This document shows, in pieces, positions 16,750 to 25,960 of a stretch of 36,064 nucleotides of DNA (its first letter is position 1; every line of letters starts with the position of its first letter). A program made the translations under genes and the position numbers. This DNA comes from Gammaproteobacteria bacterium (lineage in GTDB: Bacteria; Pseudomonadota; Gammaproteobacteria; Arenicellales; JAANXG01), in assembly GCA_024638505.1 (NCBI GenBank), contig JAHEKE010000032.1, positions 1 to 36,064 on the forward strand. The letters run 5' to 3'. The notes beneath the pieces are model-generated. The model was not told the DNA's origin and did no database searches. It saw nothing but the letters and a program-made list of their open reading frames with translations.

Positions 16750-17187
16750 CTATTCTAGAACATCCGGCCAGTTCTGGTCCGCGGCGGCAATGTGCCCGGG
16801 AATGTCTTTTCGCCATCGCTCCCGAACTTCTAAACTGTAGTTAAGATAAAGTTTATCTTCGACCACGGTCCAGGCTTCGGGTACGGTGGTGGCGGTCGCG
16901 CCCTTGGACACCGCAAAGGCGCAGTATCCACCATACTGTGGCGCATATTTTTGAGGATCTGCTTTAAAAAGTGCCATGTTTTCGGCGCTGGCAAACTTGA
17001 ATGTTTCACCCTTCCACTCGAAAGCATACTGATCACTGCCTTTTACTGGATTTTTCTCAGTAAAGTAAGCGACCGGATCATAGCCGTTAATGGCTCCATC
17101 ACTGGTTGCGAATACCGGTGGTTTACTTGCCTGCGCCAGCGGTAGAAGCAGCATGATGAATATGAAGGTATACAGACTTTTCTGCAT
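16750..17187 (-). CDS. Exported YHS-domain protein
   Basis: A 145-residue protein with a signal peptide (1-20, ending AQASK). A single YHS domain follows: INGYDPVAYFTEKNPVKGSDQYAFEWKGETFKFASAENMALFKADPQKYAPQYGGYCAFAVSKG. YHS domains occur in metal-handling proteins, and this periplasmic single-domain form is widespread in proteobacteria without a firm function. AAGGAG lies about 10 bases before the ATG on the minus strand. Its 3' end is 31 bp from the convergent MFS gene. Family certain, role unknown. Confidence 0.9.
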   Translation of the reverse strand: MQKSLYTFIFIMLLLPLAQASKPPVFATSDGAINGYDPVAYFTEKNPVKGSDQYAFEWKGETFKFASAENMALFKADPQKYAPQYGGYCAFAVSKGATATTVPEAWTVVEDKLYLNYSLEVRERWRKDIPGHIAAADQNWPDVLE

Positions 17188-17554
17188 TATTGATTGCTCC
17201 TTGTTATTGATGTTTTGCTTGTAGTATTGGTTTTACTCAGGGATAAAAAAGTTCTCCTGACGGCAGCTTAACGTCTCAATCGGATGTTACATGATGGGTA
17301 TCTTGGCCAAAGCACGCCGGCTTCGGAAGCAGGAGCCAAAGCAGGCAGGCGAACAGCTGGCCAGGCATCGTTTAAAGAATAATGACGCAAAAAAGACACG
17401 TTTATTCCACCGGCCTGACTAAAATCAAGCCCCGATTCAAGCGAATTGACTATAGGATGAGAACCATGGAAGCTCATAGTGTTAGATTGAGTTATATAAA
17501 TCCCTAATGTGAATATTCAGCAATTTTTATAGGAAAACCATTGGCGAGTACAGC
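17188..17554. other. Intergenic stretch between YHS and GST genes
   Basis: About 370 bp between divergent genes. A minus-strand frame (17268-17477, 69 residues) is open but lacks a ribosome-binding site and any family pattern, so it is not called. AT-rich sequence from 17480 to 17540 probably carries the GST promoter, but no clear boxes are visible. Confidence 0.4.
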
Positions 17555-18175
17555 ATGAGCAAAATTAAACTGACCTACTTCGACATCGATGGCGGACGCG
17601 GGGAACCAATCAGGATCGCTTTATCGATCGGTGGAATTGAATTTGAAGATCATCGGATTTCGTTCGCAGAATTTGGACAGATGCGTGCGAGCACACCATT
17701 TAATGCTGTGCCTGTGGTAGAAATGAATGACGGCGTCTACAGCCAGTCGAATGCAATGAGCCGCTATTTCGGGAAACAGGCCGGCCTGTACCCAGAAGAT
17801 CCGTGGCAGGCATTTCTGTGTGATGAAGTGATGGATGCTATTGAAGACTTAATGCACTTCCTCATCCGCACTTTCGGTATGCAGGGCGATGAACTCAAGG
17901 CTGCTCGCGAGAAGTTGGCGGATGGCGCATTCACTACGTATCTCAAAACCCTGAATGCCCGACTCGAGGCTGCGGGTGGAGAGTACTTCGCAGAAGGCCG
18001 CCTTACGATCGCCGATCTCAAAGTATTTGTCTGGATTCGCAGTCTGAAGTCAGGGTTTCTGGACCACATTCCTACCGATTTAGTGGACAAAGTCGCACCG
18101 CTGCTTGTACAACACATGGAAAGGGTCGCTAACGAGCCAGGTGTGGCCAGGTATTATGAGGGGCGCAGAAAGTAA
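17555..18175 (+). CDS. Glutathione S-transferase, sigma-like
   Basis: A 206-residue protein of standard GST length. The thioredoxin-like N-terminal domain starts KLTYFDIDGGRGEPIRIALS, with the Tyr8 and RGEPIR pattern of alpha/mu/pi/sigma-type GSTs, and the cis-proline block is NAVPVVEMNDGVYSQSNAMSRYFG (glutathione gamma-glutamyl contact at QSNA). The all-helical C-terminal domain includes GRLTIADLKVFVWI, the usual N-capping motif. Soluble. It would conjugate glutathione to electrophiles. Sigma-like GSTs are less common in bacteria than beta-type ones. A GGCGAG sequence precedes the ATG. Its 3' end faces the APC permease gene. Confidence 0.9.
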   Translation: MSKIKLTYFDIDGGRGEPIRIALSIGGIEFEDHRISFAEFGQMRASTPFNAVPVVEMNDGVYSQSNAMSRYFGKQAGLYPEDPWQAFLCDEVMDAIEDLMHFLIRTFGMQGDELKAAREKLADGAFTTYLKTLNARLEAAGGEYFAEGRLTIADLKVFVWIRSLKSGFLDHIPTDLVDKVAPLLVQHMERVANEPGVARYYEGRRK

Positions 18176-18259
18176 CAGGCCGGATGTTCTCAAGTAAAGT
18201 CAAAGATGGAATCGTAATGCCCGCGGGGGCAAAAACCTTGTATAAAAAAGCGTTCCCGC

Positions 18260-19675
18260 TCATGTTCGGGTGCCGCGCCGGCCGAGTATAAAATAGAGGG
18301 GTACGGCCAGAGCAAATACCACTAACCCAGCATACAACGACGAATACGTACCGCCGAGAAATTCGACCGGATGGTTAATCGTCGCCAGCATACCGAGACA
18401 GCTGACTGCTCCGAGTGCCGATAACAGGGGGAACTGTCCAATATTGAGTGGCATCCGCCAAGGCCTCTCCAGGTCGGGGTATCGGAAGCGGAGCACGATG
18501 TTGCTGAGATTAACGAAGAAAAATAAAATAAAGATCCCAACGTCGGATATCGACGCCAGCACCTCCAGTTCCTCGAACAACAGGAACAGCGCGGTGATGA
18601 TCCCCACTGCCCATACTGCGACCCACGGCGTTTTACGCTGGGGGTGAACCCGGGCCAGTGCAAGCGGAAGCGATCCATGGTCCGCCATTCCATAAATCAT
18701 TCGCGCGCACACTATCAGTGTGATCAGCACGGTGTTGGCGGTGGCGAACAGCGCGATCACTGCGAGCACCTCGGGCGCCACGAAACCGACCAGTCTTTCC
18801 ATCACGCGCGACAGCGGCTGCCCGGAGGTCGCCAAGTCCTGATAAGGGACCACGCTCACCGCGACGACGGCGACTAGGACATAAATCACGGTTGAAATGA
18901 CCAGGGAATAAATGAACGCTTTTGGCAGCACTCTTCTTGGATCTTCGGCCTCCTCCGCAATGTTGGCGATATCCTCGAAACCAATGTAGGCAAAAAAGAT
19001 CAGCGCACCCGCTGAGACTACTGGCAGGAACAAATCAAGCGTGGCATCTGATTCCACCGGAAATGCCCACAGGTCGGCGAGCGGAATGTCTCCCCGTATG
19101 ATGAAGTAACCGCCTACCAAAACAATGATGGCCAGCCCGCCCACCTCGATGGCAGTGGCGACGGCATTGAACCGCGCCGACTGTTTGATTCCACGGTAGC
19201 TCAGCCACGATACAGCGACGATTAGCAGCAGCGCGGACGCCAGAACCGGCACGGGCAGGAATCTTACAAGGTACTGCGCAAAGCCGACCGCCACGGCGCT
19301 AGCCGTAGTAAATCCCAGCATCACGCCCATGAAACCGATGATCCAGGCCAAGGCCGCCGATCCAAACGCTTCCCGTGCGTACACGTACTCGGCCGCCGCC
19401 CGCGGGTACATAGCCGAGAGTTCGGCGTAGCTCAGCGCGGTAAACCCGGCGATGATAGCGGCGCTGACAAAAGACAGCCATAGCATGTTTCCCGCGATGC
19501 CCGCCGCGCTGCCTACCAGCACGTAAATGCCCGCGCCCAGAATCAGGCCAACCCCATAGACCACGATCTCCCACAGCGACAGGCAGCGCCTCAACGCGGT
19601 TGAGTCTGAATCGTGCGCCCTGCGTCGCGTTATTTCGGTTTGCACTAGTGCCGGCTTTTCCATGTACGAAGGCAA
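18260..19675 (-). CDS. APC superfamily amino-acid permease
   Basis: A 471-residue protein with about twelve membrane helices. Helix 1 has the substrate-binding GxGxGI motif (VYGVGLILGAGIYVLVGSAAG). Helix 2-3 has ALSYAELSAMYPRAAAEYVYAREAFG, and helix 6 has FFAYIGFEDIANIAEEAEDPRRVLPKAF, all APC signatures. These carriers import amino acids or polyamines by proton symport or exchange. The start could be the ATG for MPSYMEK at 19675 or the internal Met four codons on. No catabolic gene is adjacent to hint at the substrate. Confidence 0.9.
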   Translation of the reverse strand: MPSYMEKPALVQTEITRRRAHDSDSTALRRCLSLWEIVVYGVGLILGAGIYVLVGSAAGIAGNMLWLSFVSAAIIAGFTALSYAELSAMYPRAAAEYVYAREAFGSAALAWIIGFMGVMLGFTTASAVAVGFAQYLVRFLPVPVLASALLLIVAVSWLSYRGIKQSARFNAVATAIEVGGLAIIVLVGGYFIIRGDIPLADLWAFPVESDATLDLFLPVVSAGALIFFAYIGFEDIANIAEEAEDPRRVLPKAFIYSLVISTVIYVLVAVVAVSVVPYQDLATSGQPLSRVMERLVGFVAPEVLAVIALFATANTVLITLIVCARMIYGMADHGSLPLALARVHPQRKTPWVAVWAVGIITALFLLFEELEVLASISDVGIFILFFFVNLSNIVLRFRYPDLERPWRMPLNIGQFPLLSALGAVSCLGMLATINHPVEFLGGTYSSLYAGLVVFALAVPLYFILGRRGTRT

Positions 19676-20048
19676 GCATTTTGAGCTGCCATAAGTCTTA
19701 AGATTTTGATGGCAGTCAACATTCTTCGTTATTCTGAGAATCTATTGGCATTAAACCTCTGTGCGTATTGCGCGTGCGAGATACTTTGCATGAGGTCATC
19801 TTGATTGAGACGGACGGACACAGGGGTCGTAATCCCTAACACATGCATTTACTGGTGAGTTCCTCGTCGGTAGAAGGATGCGGTCGGCAAGGGTCATGCT
19901 CTTTGCTTTGGTCTGAGCAGCGCTTCGTTCCGAATATTTTTCATCAGACGGCCAGTGGCGAACGGAATGTTAATTTGTTTGTCTCAGTCACTTGTTGTAT
20001 ATGATTGTTGTATGTTTTGATCAATAACTTTTAACAATATAAATTTTA
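19676..20048. other. Intergenic stretch upstream of the AsmA-like gene
   Basis: About 370 bp between divergent genes. The last 90 bases before the AsmA-like start are AT-rich and carry a direct repeat, TTGTTGTAT at 19992-20000 and 20005-20013, a 13-bp period that could be a regulator site or promoter element. No Shine-Dalgarno sequence is seen before the ATG at 20049. Nothing coding is recognised. Confidence 0.4.
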
Positions 20049-23000
20049 ATGATTAATCCCCCCTCATCAGCGAATAACGATTCTGCAAATGCTGCGCCGA
20101 CTCCCGGACGCGGGCGTAAATGGCTGACTTACAGCCTACTTGGCTTGCTGCTTGCGCTGGGCCTGTTGACTGCGCTCATTCCGACCATTCTCTCTACCAC
20201 CTTAGGTAAAGGGGTGGCGGTGGGAGTGATCAACGATACTGTCCGTGGGTCGGTTACGATAGACGCTCTATCATTGAGTTGGCTCAGCGGACAGAATATC
20301 CGTGGGGTGGAGATCCTGGATGCGACAGGCGAAAGGGTCGTTCGTCTGGAAGAACTCTCTACCGAACTGACGCTGCTCAAAGCGATACAAAGAAAACTGA
20401 GCCTCGGCCGTACCAAGATCCGCGGGCTGACCGCTGAAATCATCGTCGACGAGTCGGGGACAAACAATCTGGCCCAGGCACTTGAACCTAACACGCCTTC
20501 GACAACCGACGCCACCCCCATATTAATTCCGCTCACCGGCAATATCGAACTCAGCGACGCGCACATCACGGTGACGCCATCGAATGCCGAGCCGGTAGTG
20601 TTTGAGGGTTTGACGGGAACGGTGCGGGTGGCGCCGACGGCGCGCACGCTTGACGTCGCCCTGCAGGGACGCAGCCGTCAGGGCCTCCAGACGGGGGAAT
20701 TCAACATAACGGGACAGGTGGAAGGCATGATTGCACCTGACGGTGCTTTGACCCCACAAACTGCGACAGGAAACCTGGAAGCGAACGTTAAAGCACTGCC
20801 GATTGACGGTGTCGACGGTATGCTTGGACTCAAGGGCCTGCTCCGCGCCGGCGTAGGCAACCGCGCGAACCTTAAGATGCAGGCATCCGGCACGGCGCAG
20901 ATGCAAAACGTCATAGTCGCCGCCGATTCACCAAACATCCAGGCTGGAATCACGGCGGAAATAAACCAGGGTCGGTTTGCGCTGACGCAACCTGCATCGA
21001 TACGCCTCGTTGTCACCCCTGACTTTTTCCAGGAACTCACTGCATCAGCCGAGAACGAAGCCGCACTGCATTTAGTCGAGGCATTTCCGTTGAATCTAAA
21101 AGCAGAACGATTGGACCTATCCGTCTCGGATTTCAATCTGGGTGACATCGCGTTACGCGGCGGCGTCGAAGCGGAAAAACCCATTGCCCTGAGCGGGGCG
21201 CGTGAACTCGGAGATGTCACACTCCGCGGTCTGAACGCCACGCTCGACAGCGAACGCCTGTCCGAAACGGTCGGCATCAAGCTCGGTGGCGAGGCCCTAA
21301 CGCAGGGCAAACCGGGCCAGATCGAGGTACAGGCAAAACTGGATCAGCTGATTAATCAGCAGGGCACTCTGCAGCTGGACAAATTGCGTGCCGATGTGGA
21401 GGCAAACCTGTCAAACGTACCCACATTACTGATCGATCAACTCGCCCGCCAAAATGGCCAGCTGGTTAGTCTATTGGGTTCCAAAGTGGACCTCAGCGCC
21501 CGGATAAAGTCGAGCGGGCCGGATCAGATCGACGGCACGCTGAGCGTTGATGCCGGACCACTTAAAGCAGAAGACATTACGCTCTCGATCACCGACTCGA
21601 TTGTCTTGGCCAAACCAGCAAATATCCGATACCTGATATCACCGGAGGTTGTCCGCAAAACATGGGGAGAGGACCCGGGCTTCGCACTGCGCCAACCGAC
21701 CGCTCTCGTGCTCGAGATCCGGGACTTTTCGGCGCCTCGCCCTACGGCGGGCGAGCCGATGTTCCAGCCTGCAAAAATAAAGCTTCAAGCCTCTTTAGTC
21801 AGCGATCAGCTGGAGTTATCAGATATCCCCAATTTCGACACGCTTCGCGTGGCAGACGCGCGCCTCGATTTGAAGGCTGATTCCCTGTCCTCCATTCGAC
21901 TCAGCGGCTCAGCGCTGGTGAGCGAAGCGAAAAAAGGAATGCTGGCGGAGCTCAATGCCTCACCTTTGCAAGTGAGCATCGACACGACGACCGGCTTGGA
22001 TGATAAAGGCCAGATCGGACTCATCGCTGCGCAGCTGCAGCTCTCCAGTGAGGGGATGAACGGCAAGGTCGACTTGAGTATACCCTCGGATTTTAGCCGG
22101 GCAGCGCTGACCGCACCGGCCTCTCTGCAGCTGGCGGTCACGCCGGGTCTGGTGCAGCGGCTCGGCGCAAGTCAGCCGACACTGGGAAAACCGGTGCCGG
22201 TGGAGATCAGGCTCTCTCGACTCGACCTGCCTCTGGCTGCGTTCTCTTTGGCGGAACTGCAAGCCGAGGCGGCTGTACGTATTGAAGAGCTGATTCTGGC
22301 GGGGGACAAGTCAGTTGCAGGCACTGCATTACGCAACGCGGACATTGCATTCGATTACCGCGGACCCGATGCTTCCGCTACGGTCAAGCTTGCTGCGGAG
22401 ACGGTGCTTCCGGGTGAGCAAAAGGCCGGTGCCTTGAAGCTTGATGCCACACTGAGCCGCCTGCTGCGCAACGGTGAGTTGAGCCTGAGCACGGCGGATG
22501 TCAATGCTAAGGCCAACATTGATTCATTACCCACTGCATTGATCGAGGCATTTAGCGGTCAGGCGGCAGTGGTTCCGATTGTCGGAGACTTCATGCAAGT
22601 CGACGCTGCCGTAGAACTTTCGAGCGATAAAGGGGTGGGCACAATCGAACTCAAAACCCAGTCTCCAAACCTTAGCGCTGACGCCGGACTCAAGATCGGG
22701 GATGAACTGGTCTTGAGCCGACCGGCGAACATGCGATTGACGTTGACACCGAGCGGCTACGCAGCCCTAGCGGGCATGTCTTCTGCCTCCTCCGACAAGG
22801 GCGAATCCCCCTCTGGCTACGAACTTACCGAAGACGCTACGTTTGATGCTGTTGTCACACAGCTGCGATGGCCATTTCCTGCCGCCAACGGGAAAACGCA
22901 ATTCAACCCGTCCCGCGCCGCAGTGGCTGCAACCTTAACGGCACCGCGCATTTCACTGCGCGATCGCATAAGCGGTGACACCTTATCTATCGAAATGCTG

Positions 23001-24239
23001 GAGACGATGCTGCAAGGAGACGATCTGTCCAAGCCGATTGGTTTTAAACTCAGCGGTCAGATCCGTGGTCCGCAGAGCGATCAAGCGCAACCCGGTGACC
23101 CGAGCGGGCGTCTCGCCATATCAGGGCAAGCGGCGGATGTGTTCGCTGCAGACGGACAACTCAATTCCGACGGCCTGTCGATAAGCATGGACGGGCAACT
23201 GCAAAAATTGCCAGCAGCGCTCTTGGACCAGATACTCGACATGGATGGGCTTGTGGTCGCGACTTTGGGGGACGCGGCGGATTTGACGCTGAACGCGAAT
23301 GTGCGGCAGATGGTCGGCCCGCTCAACCTGCAGCTGCGGTCGGCTAAGGCCAATGTTGACATCAACGCAGAACTACGGTCAGAGGGGCTGGTATTGACCG
23401 AGCCCCTGGTCGCCGAGGTGGAGGTTACGCAGACATTCGGGCAACTTGTCCTCGGCAAAATTCATCCCATATTCGAAACCGCGCAAAGCGCTGATCAGGC
23501 CGTACGTTTCGAGGTGCCGCAAAAGGGGGTGCTCATCCCGATCAGAGATTACGATATCAATAATATTGTGATTCCATTGATGAAGCTGGATCTGGGCACG
23601 CTCACGCTAAAGAGCGGTTGGCTGCTTAAGGGTGCCATTGGCTTAGCGCAGCAATTCGGCGCACTCAAGGGTTCAGGACGTGACCAGTGGACGGCTCAAT
23701 TTACGCCAGCGATTCTGCAGATGGGCGGGGGTGTGGTGACTTACGAACGCCGACTCGATCTGTTACTCGACGAACGTATGCACTTGGCGACCTGGGGGAC
23801 CGCGGATATCGCCAATGATAGCGCGAATCTGATACTCGCCTTCATGCCGGAGACATTGGAGAAGATATTTGGGCTAACGGTTGCCCCCGGCGATGCGCTC
23901 CGTATCCCAGTTCGCGGCGCGCTCAGCGAACCCAGCGTGGACTTCGCCAAGGCCGGGCTGGAACTCGAGCGCCTGCGCACGCAGAAGCGATTGGCCAAAA
24001 AAGACAAGCTTGTCGGCGCCCTGGTTGGGGCGGTGGCGGCAACCGCAATCGGCGGTGCACCGATGCCTCCAGCATCAGTCGAACCGCTGCCCTGGGGCCC
24101 GCTTCCCGTGCCTGAGGGCCAAGTCGACGCCCAGCAGACCGAGGAACCTGCGCAGTCCACTGAACCGACTCCGCCAAAAAGCATTGAACAACAAGCGATC
24201 GAGGGATTGATGGGTATTTTGAAAAAGAAGAAAGAGTAA
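20049..24239 (+). CDS. Very large AsmA-like envelope protein built from internal repeats
   Basis: A 1396-residue protein. One N-terminal membrane helix (about 24-47, WLTYSLLGLLLALGLLTALI) follows a short cytoplasmic tail. The rest is predicted beta-rich and periplasmic, as in AsmA/TamB-like inner-membrane-anchored bridge proteins. About five diverged units occur. Each has a P-x-x-L-I-D-x-like segment and, 64-65 residues later, an L-x-x-P-A-x-x-R-x-x-x-T-P segment. The first segment begins at residues 251, 458, 828 and 1055; the second falls at 315, 522, 690 (first half degenerate), 892 and 1119. The C-terminal part (about 1180-1320) has a separate block (GWLLKGAIGL.., LPVRGALSEPSVDFAKAG), then a Pro/Gln-rich tail ending KKKKE. 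A phospholipid-transport or outer-membrane maintenance role is inference from fold class. No Shine-Dalgarno sequence is visible. Confidence 0.7.
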   Translation: MINPPSSANNDSANAAPTPGRGRKWLTYSLLGLLLALGLLTALIPTILSTTLGKGVAVGVINDTVRGSVTIDALSLSWLSGQNIRGVEILDATGERVVRLEELSTELTLLKAIQRKLSLGRTKIRGLTAEIIVDESGTNNLAQALEPNTPSTTDATPILIPLTGNIELSDAHITVTPSNAEPVVFEGLTGTVRVAPTARTLDVALQGRSRQGLQTGEFNITGQVEGMIAPDGALTPQTATGNLEANVKALPIDGVDGMLGLKGLLRAGVGNRANLKMQASGTAQMQNVIVAADSPNIQAGITAEINQGRFALTQPASIRLVVTPDFFQELTASAENEAALHLVEAFPLNLKAERLDLSVSDFNLGDIALRGGVEAEKPIALSGARELGDVTLRGLNATLDSERLSETVGIKLGGEALTQGKPGQIEVQAKLDQLINQQGTLQLDKLRADVEANLSNVPTLLIDQLARQNGQLVSLLGSKVDLSARIKSSGPDQIDGTLSVDAGPLKAEDITLSITDSIVLAKPANIRYLISPEVVRKTWGEDPGFALRQPTALVLEIRDFSAPRPTAGEPMFQPAKIKLQASLVSDQLELSDIPNFDTLRVADARLDLKADSLSSIRLSGSALVSEAKKGMLAELNASPLQVSIDTTTGLDDKGQIGLIAAQLQLSSEGMNGKVDLSIPSDFSRAALTAPASLQLAVTPGLVQRLGASQPTLGKPVPVEIRLSRLDLPLAAFSLAELQAEAAVRIEELILAGDKSVAGTALRNADIAFDYRGPDASATVKLAAETVLPGEQKAGALKLDATLSRLLRNGELSLSTADVNAKANIDSLPTALIEAFSGQAAVVPIVGDFMQVDAAVELSSDKGVGTIELKTQSPNLSADAGLKIGDELVLSRPANMRLTLTPSGYAALAGMSSASSDKGESPSGYELTEDATFDAVVTQLRWPFPAANGKTQFNPSRAAVAATLTAPRISLRDRISGDTLSIEMLETMLQGDDLSKPIGFKLSGQIRGPQSDQAQPGDPSGRLAISGQAADVFAADGQLNSDGLSISMDGQLQKLPAALLDQILDMDGLVVATLGDAADLTLNANVRQMVGPLNLQLRSAKANVDINAELRSEGLVLTEPLVAEVEVTQTFGQLVLGKIHPIFETAQSADQAVRFEVPQKGVLIPIRDYDINNIVIPLMKLDLGTLTLKSGWLLKGAIGLAQQFGALKGSGRDQWTAQFTPAILQMGGGVVTYERRLDLLLDERMHLATWGTADIANDSANLILAFMPETLEKIFGLTVAPGDALRIPVRGALSEPSVDFAKAGLELERLRTQKRLAKKDKLVGALVGAVAATAIGGAPMPPASVEPLPWGPLPVPEGQVDAQQTEEPAQSTEPTPPKSIEQQAIEGLMGILKKKKE

Positions 24240-24382
24240 GCGCAGTTAGTTCCGGCCTGAGCAAATAAATTGACCGACGTATCGGCTTTTCGCAACGCTC
24301 ATGACAATGTAGCCCTCATGCCTGGAGGAAGGTAGAGCCGTTTCGAGCCAGTGTAACCGCAACAATAGCTAGAACCGTACGG

Positions 24383-25606
24383 TTAATCACCGACCACGAT
24401 CAGCTCGCGCGGCATGTCCGTAAGAATTTCAAGCCCGGTATCAGTCATTAGGTAAGAGTCGATCCAGCCGGCGCCGGAGCCACCCGGCCAACCGTCGAAG
24501 ACGTCGTATTGAACTTCGAAATTGAACACCATGCCCGGTTTGATGCCGGGGTCCGGTTCGTCCTCGAATGGACGGGCCCGGTGGCGGTGCACCCAGTCCG
24601 GTGGAAAAGCGATACCTAAGACATAACCACCGATGTACCACTCGTACTTGGCCCGATCGATTCCGGCCTCAGCGATGAACGCATCGGCAATATCCTGCAC
24701 GCGGCTGTAAGGATCATCCGGGTGTACGGCCGACGTAATGGCGTGGCTGCAACCGGCAGAACGGTTCATCAGATCGTGCCAGCGCGGATCAATGTCGCCA
24801 ACCGCAAAACTGCGACTTATATTTGTGTGATAGCGGTGCAGACTCGCACAGAAGTCCAGGTGCACGACGTCGCCTGCCTTTAGCCGTCGATGCGATGCGG
24901 GACCGTGATGGTCACCAGAGCGAGGACCACTACCGATCATGTTACGAATGGCCGGATGTCCACAGCCGCGTTTCATGAGTTCGTAACAAAGCAGCGCATC
25001 GATTTCGGTTTCTGCGACTCCAGCGCGCAGGAAGTCGCGGCTTACCGCCATGGTTGTTTTGCAGATTTCTCCTGCCTCGCGCATGATCGCAACCTCGCGC
25101 TTAGACTTGTACAAGCGCACGTCTTCGATAACGTTTGAGTCTTCCACGATCTCTGCGCCGCGTTGCGCAAGGCATGCACCCAGTCGACGAATCAAATCAG
25201 GATGTCCGCCATAACCCCAAGTTTGTATGGCGATACGTCCCTTACCCCATCCGCGCCGCAACACCTCGTCGGCGACTGCCTGTACATGATCCATCGCTTT
25301 GCCGCGTGGATAGTAGAAAATGTCTTCGATCTCGGGCGTGGTCGATACGATTGCCCGGTGCGCTCGGCTGTCAAAAAACATGAAACTGCCACTGCTGGTA
25401 TCGAAGTACAGACCAATAATTGCCAAGCTGTATTGCCAGATGTGGTCATGTCCGCAAAGGTAGTAATAATCTCTCGGCGCAGTGACGACAATGCCGTCGT
25501 AACCGACGCTTTCGAGTGCCGACTTCACCTTGGTGCGACGCTCAATGTATTCTTCCGGGGGAAAAGGTTGCTGCCAGTCGATCTGTTCGCGGATGATTTG
25601 TTCCAT
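24383..25606 (-). CDS. M24-fold (pita-bread) hydrolase with most metal ligands lost
   Basis: A 407-residue protein with the creatinase/aminopeptidase P two-domain layout: an N-terminal domain (about 1-165) and a pita-bread domain (about 170-400). Against the canonical ligands of methionine aminopeptidase, Asp251 (VHLDF) is kept. The second Asp, 11 residues on, is Asn262. The GHGIG histidine is Tyr328 (GGYVLGIAFPPDW). Glu364 (FNFEVQ) is kept, and the last Glu is Ile382. Such loss occurs in M24 relatives that do not use metals, such as creatinase. His233 and His234 (DHHGP) sit where creatinase has its catalytic His. The FPPDW block recalls ectoine-hydrolase-type members. A C-N hydrolase of a small amidine or ring compound is more likely than a peptidase. 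Confidence 0.88.
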   Translation of the reverse strand: MEQIIREQIDWQQPFPPEEYIERRTKVKSALESVGYDGIVVTAPRDYYYLCGHDHIWQYSLAIIGLYFDTSSGSFMFFDSRAHRAIVSTTPEIEDIFYYPRGKAMDHVQAVADEVLRRGWGKGRIAIQTWGYGGHPDLIRRLGACLAQRGAEIVEDSNVIEDVRLYKSKREVAIMREAGEICKTTMAVSRDFLRAGVAETEIDALLCYELMKRGCGHPAIRNMIGSGPRSGDHHGPASHRRLKAGDVVHLDFCASLHRYHTNISRSFAVGDIDPRWHDLMNRSAGCSHAITSAVHPDDPYSRVQDIADAFIAEAGIDRAKYEWYIGGYVLGIAFPPDWVHRHRARPFEDEPDPGIKPGMVFNFEVQYDVFDGWPGGSGAGWIDSYLMTDTGLEILTDMPRELIVVGD

Positions 25607-25960
25607 TGGTTCCTCTCAGTGAAGCGCTACTTGGCTAACTCACGATGATATGCAAACTGCAACACCCGCGTCAGTGTCTCTTCTCGGCGCTGCGGCAGAA
25701 ACAGCAAATCATCCCTCAACGACCACGGACTTTGCTAACTCGTATTGCTTAGATCGGCCAGGAGTAGACGTTTACGATAGATCGTGTATGAGCAAACGCC
25801 GGATTTGTTGCGGGGTTCCGAAGACAACAAAGAAAAAGTAAGCAATAAGCGGGCAAAAAAGCTGGAGGTAAAAAGGTTGCGGAGCCTGAAGGCATTCTGG
25901 TGATCTGTAATGGATCGCTCTCCTGTTATACAGGTTTCCTAATGACTTCCTCTGGTGCCG
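25607..25960. other. Intergenic stretch downstream of the HEAT gene
   Basis: About 350 bp. The plus-strand frame 25650-25841 is open but shows no family or ribosome-binding site. CCTGTTATACAGG, a short perfect inverted repeat, lies near 25923-25935 just beyond the HEAT gene's stop, but lacks a good T run, so a terminator is only possible. Confidence 0.35.

Noticed and set aside
16043-16840. 265-residue plus-strand open frame
   Set aside because: Another frame of the MFS gene. It is rich in Arg and Cys, has no membrane pattern and runs past the MFS stop into the convergent gene.
17268-17477. 69-residue minus-strand frame
   Set aside because: No Shine-Dalgarno sequence and low-complexity random-like composition in a promoter region.
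25650-25841. 63-residue plus-strand frame ending in a Lys-rich tail
   Set aside because: No ribosome-binding site, no family and mixed composition across an intergenic stretch.
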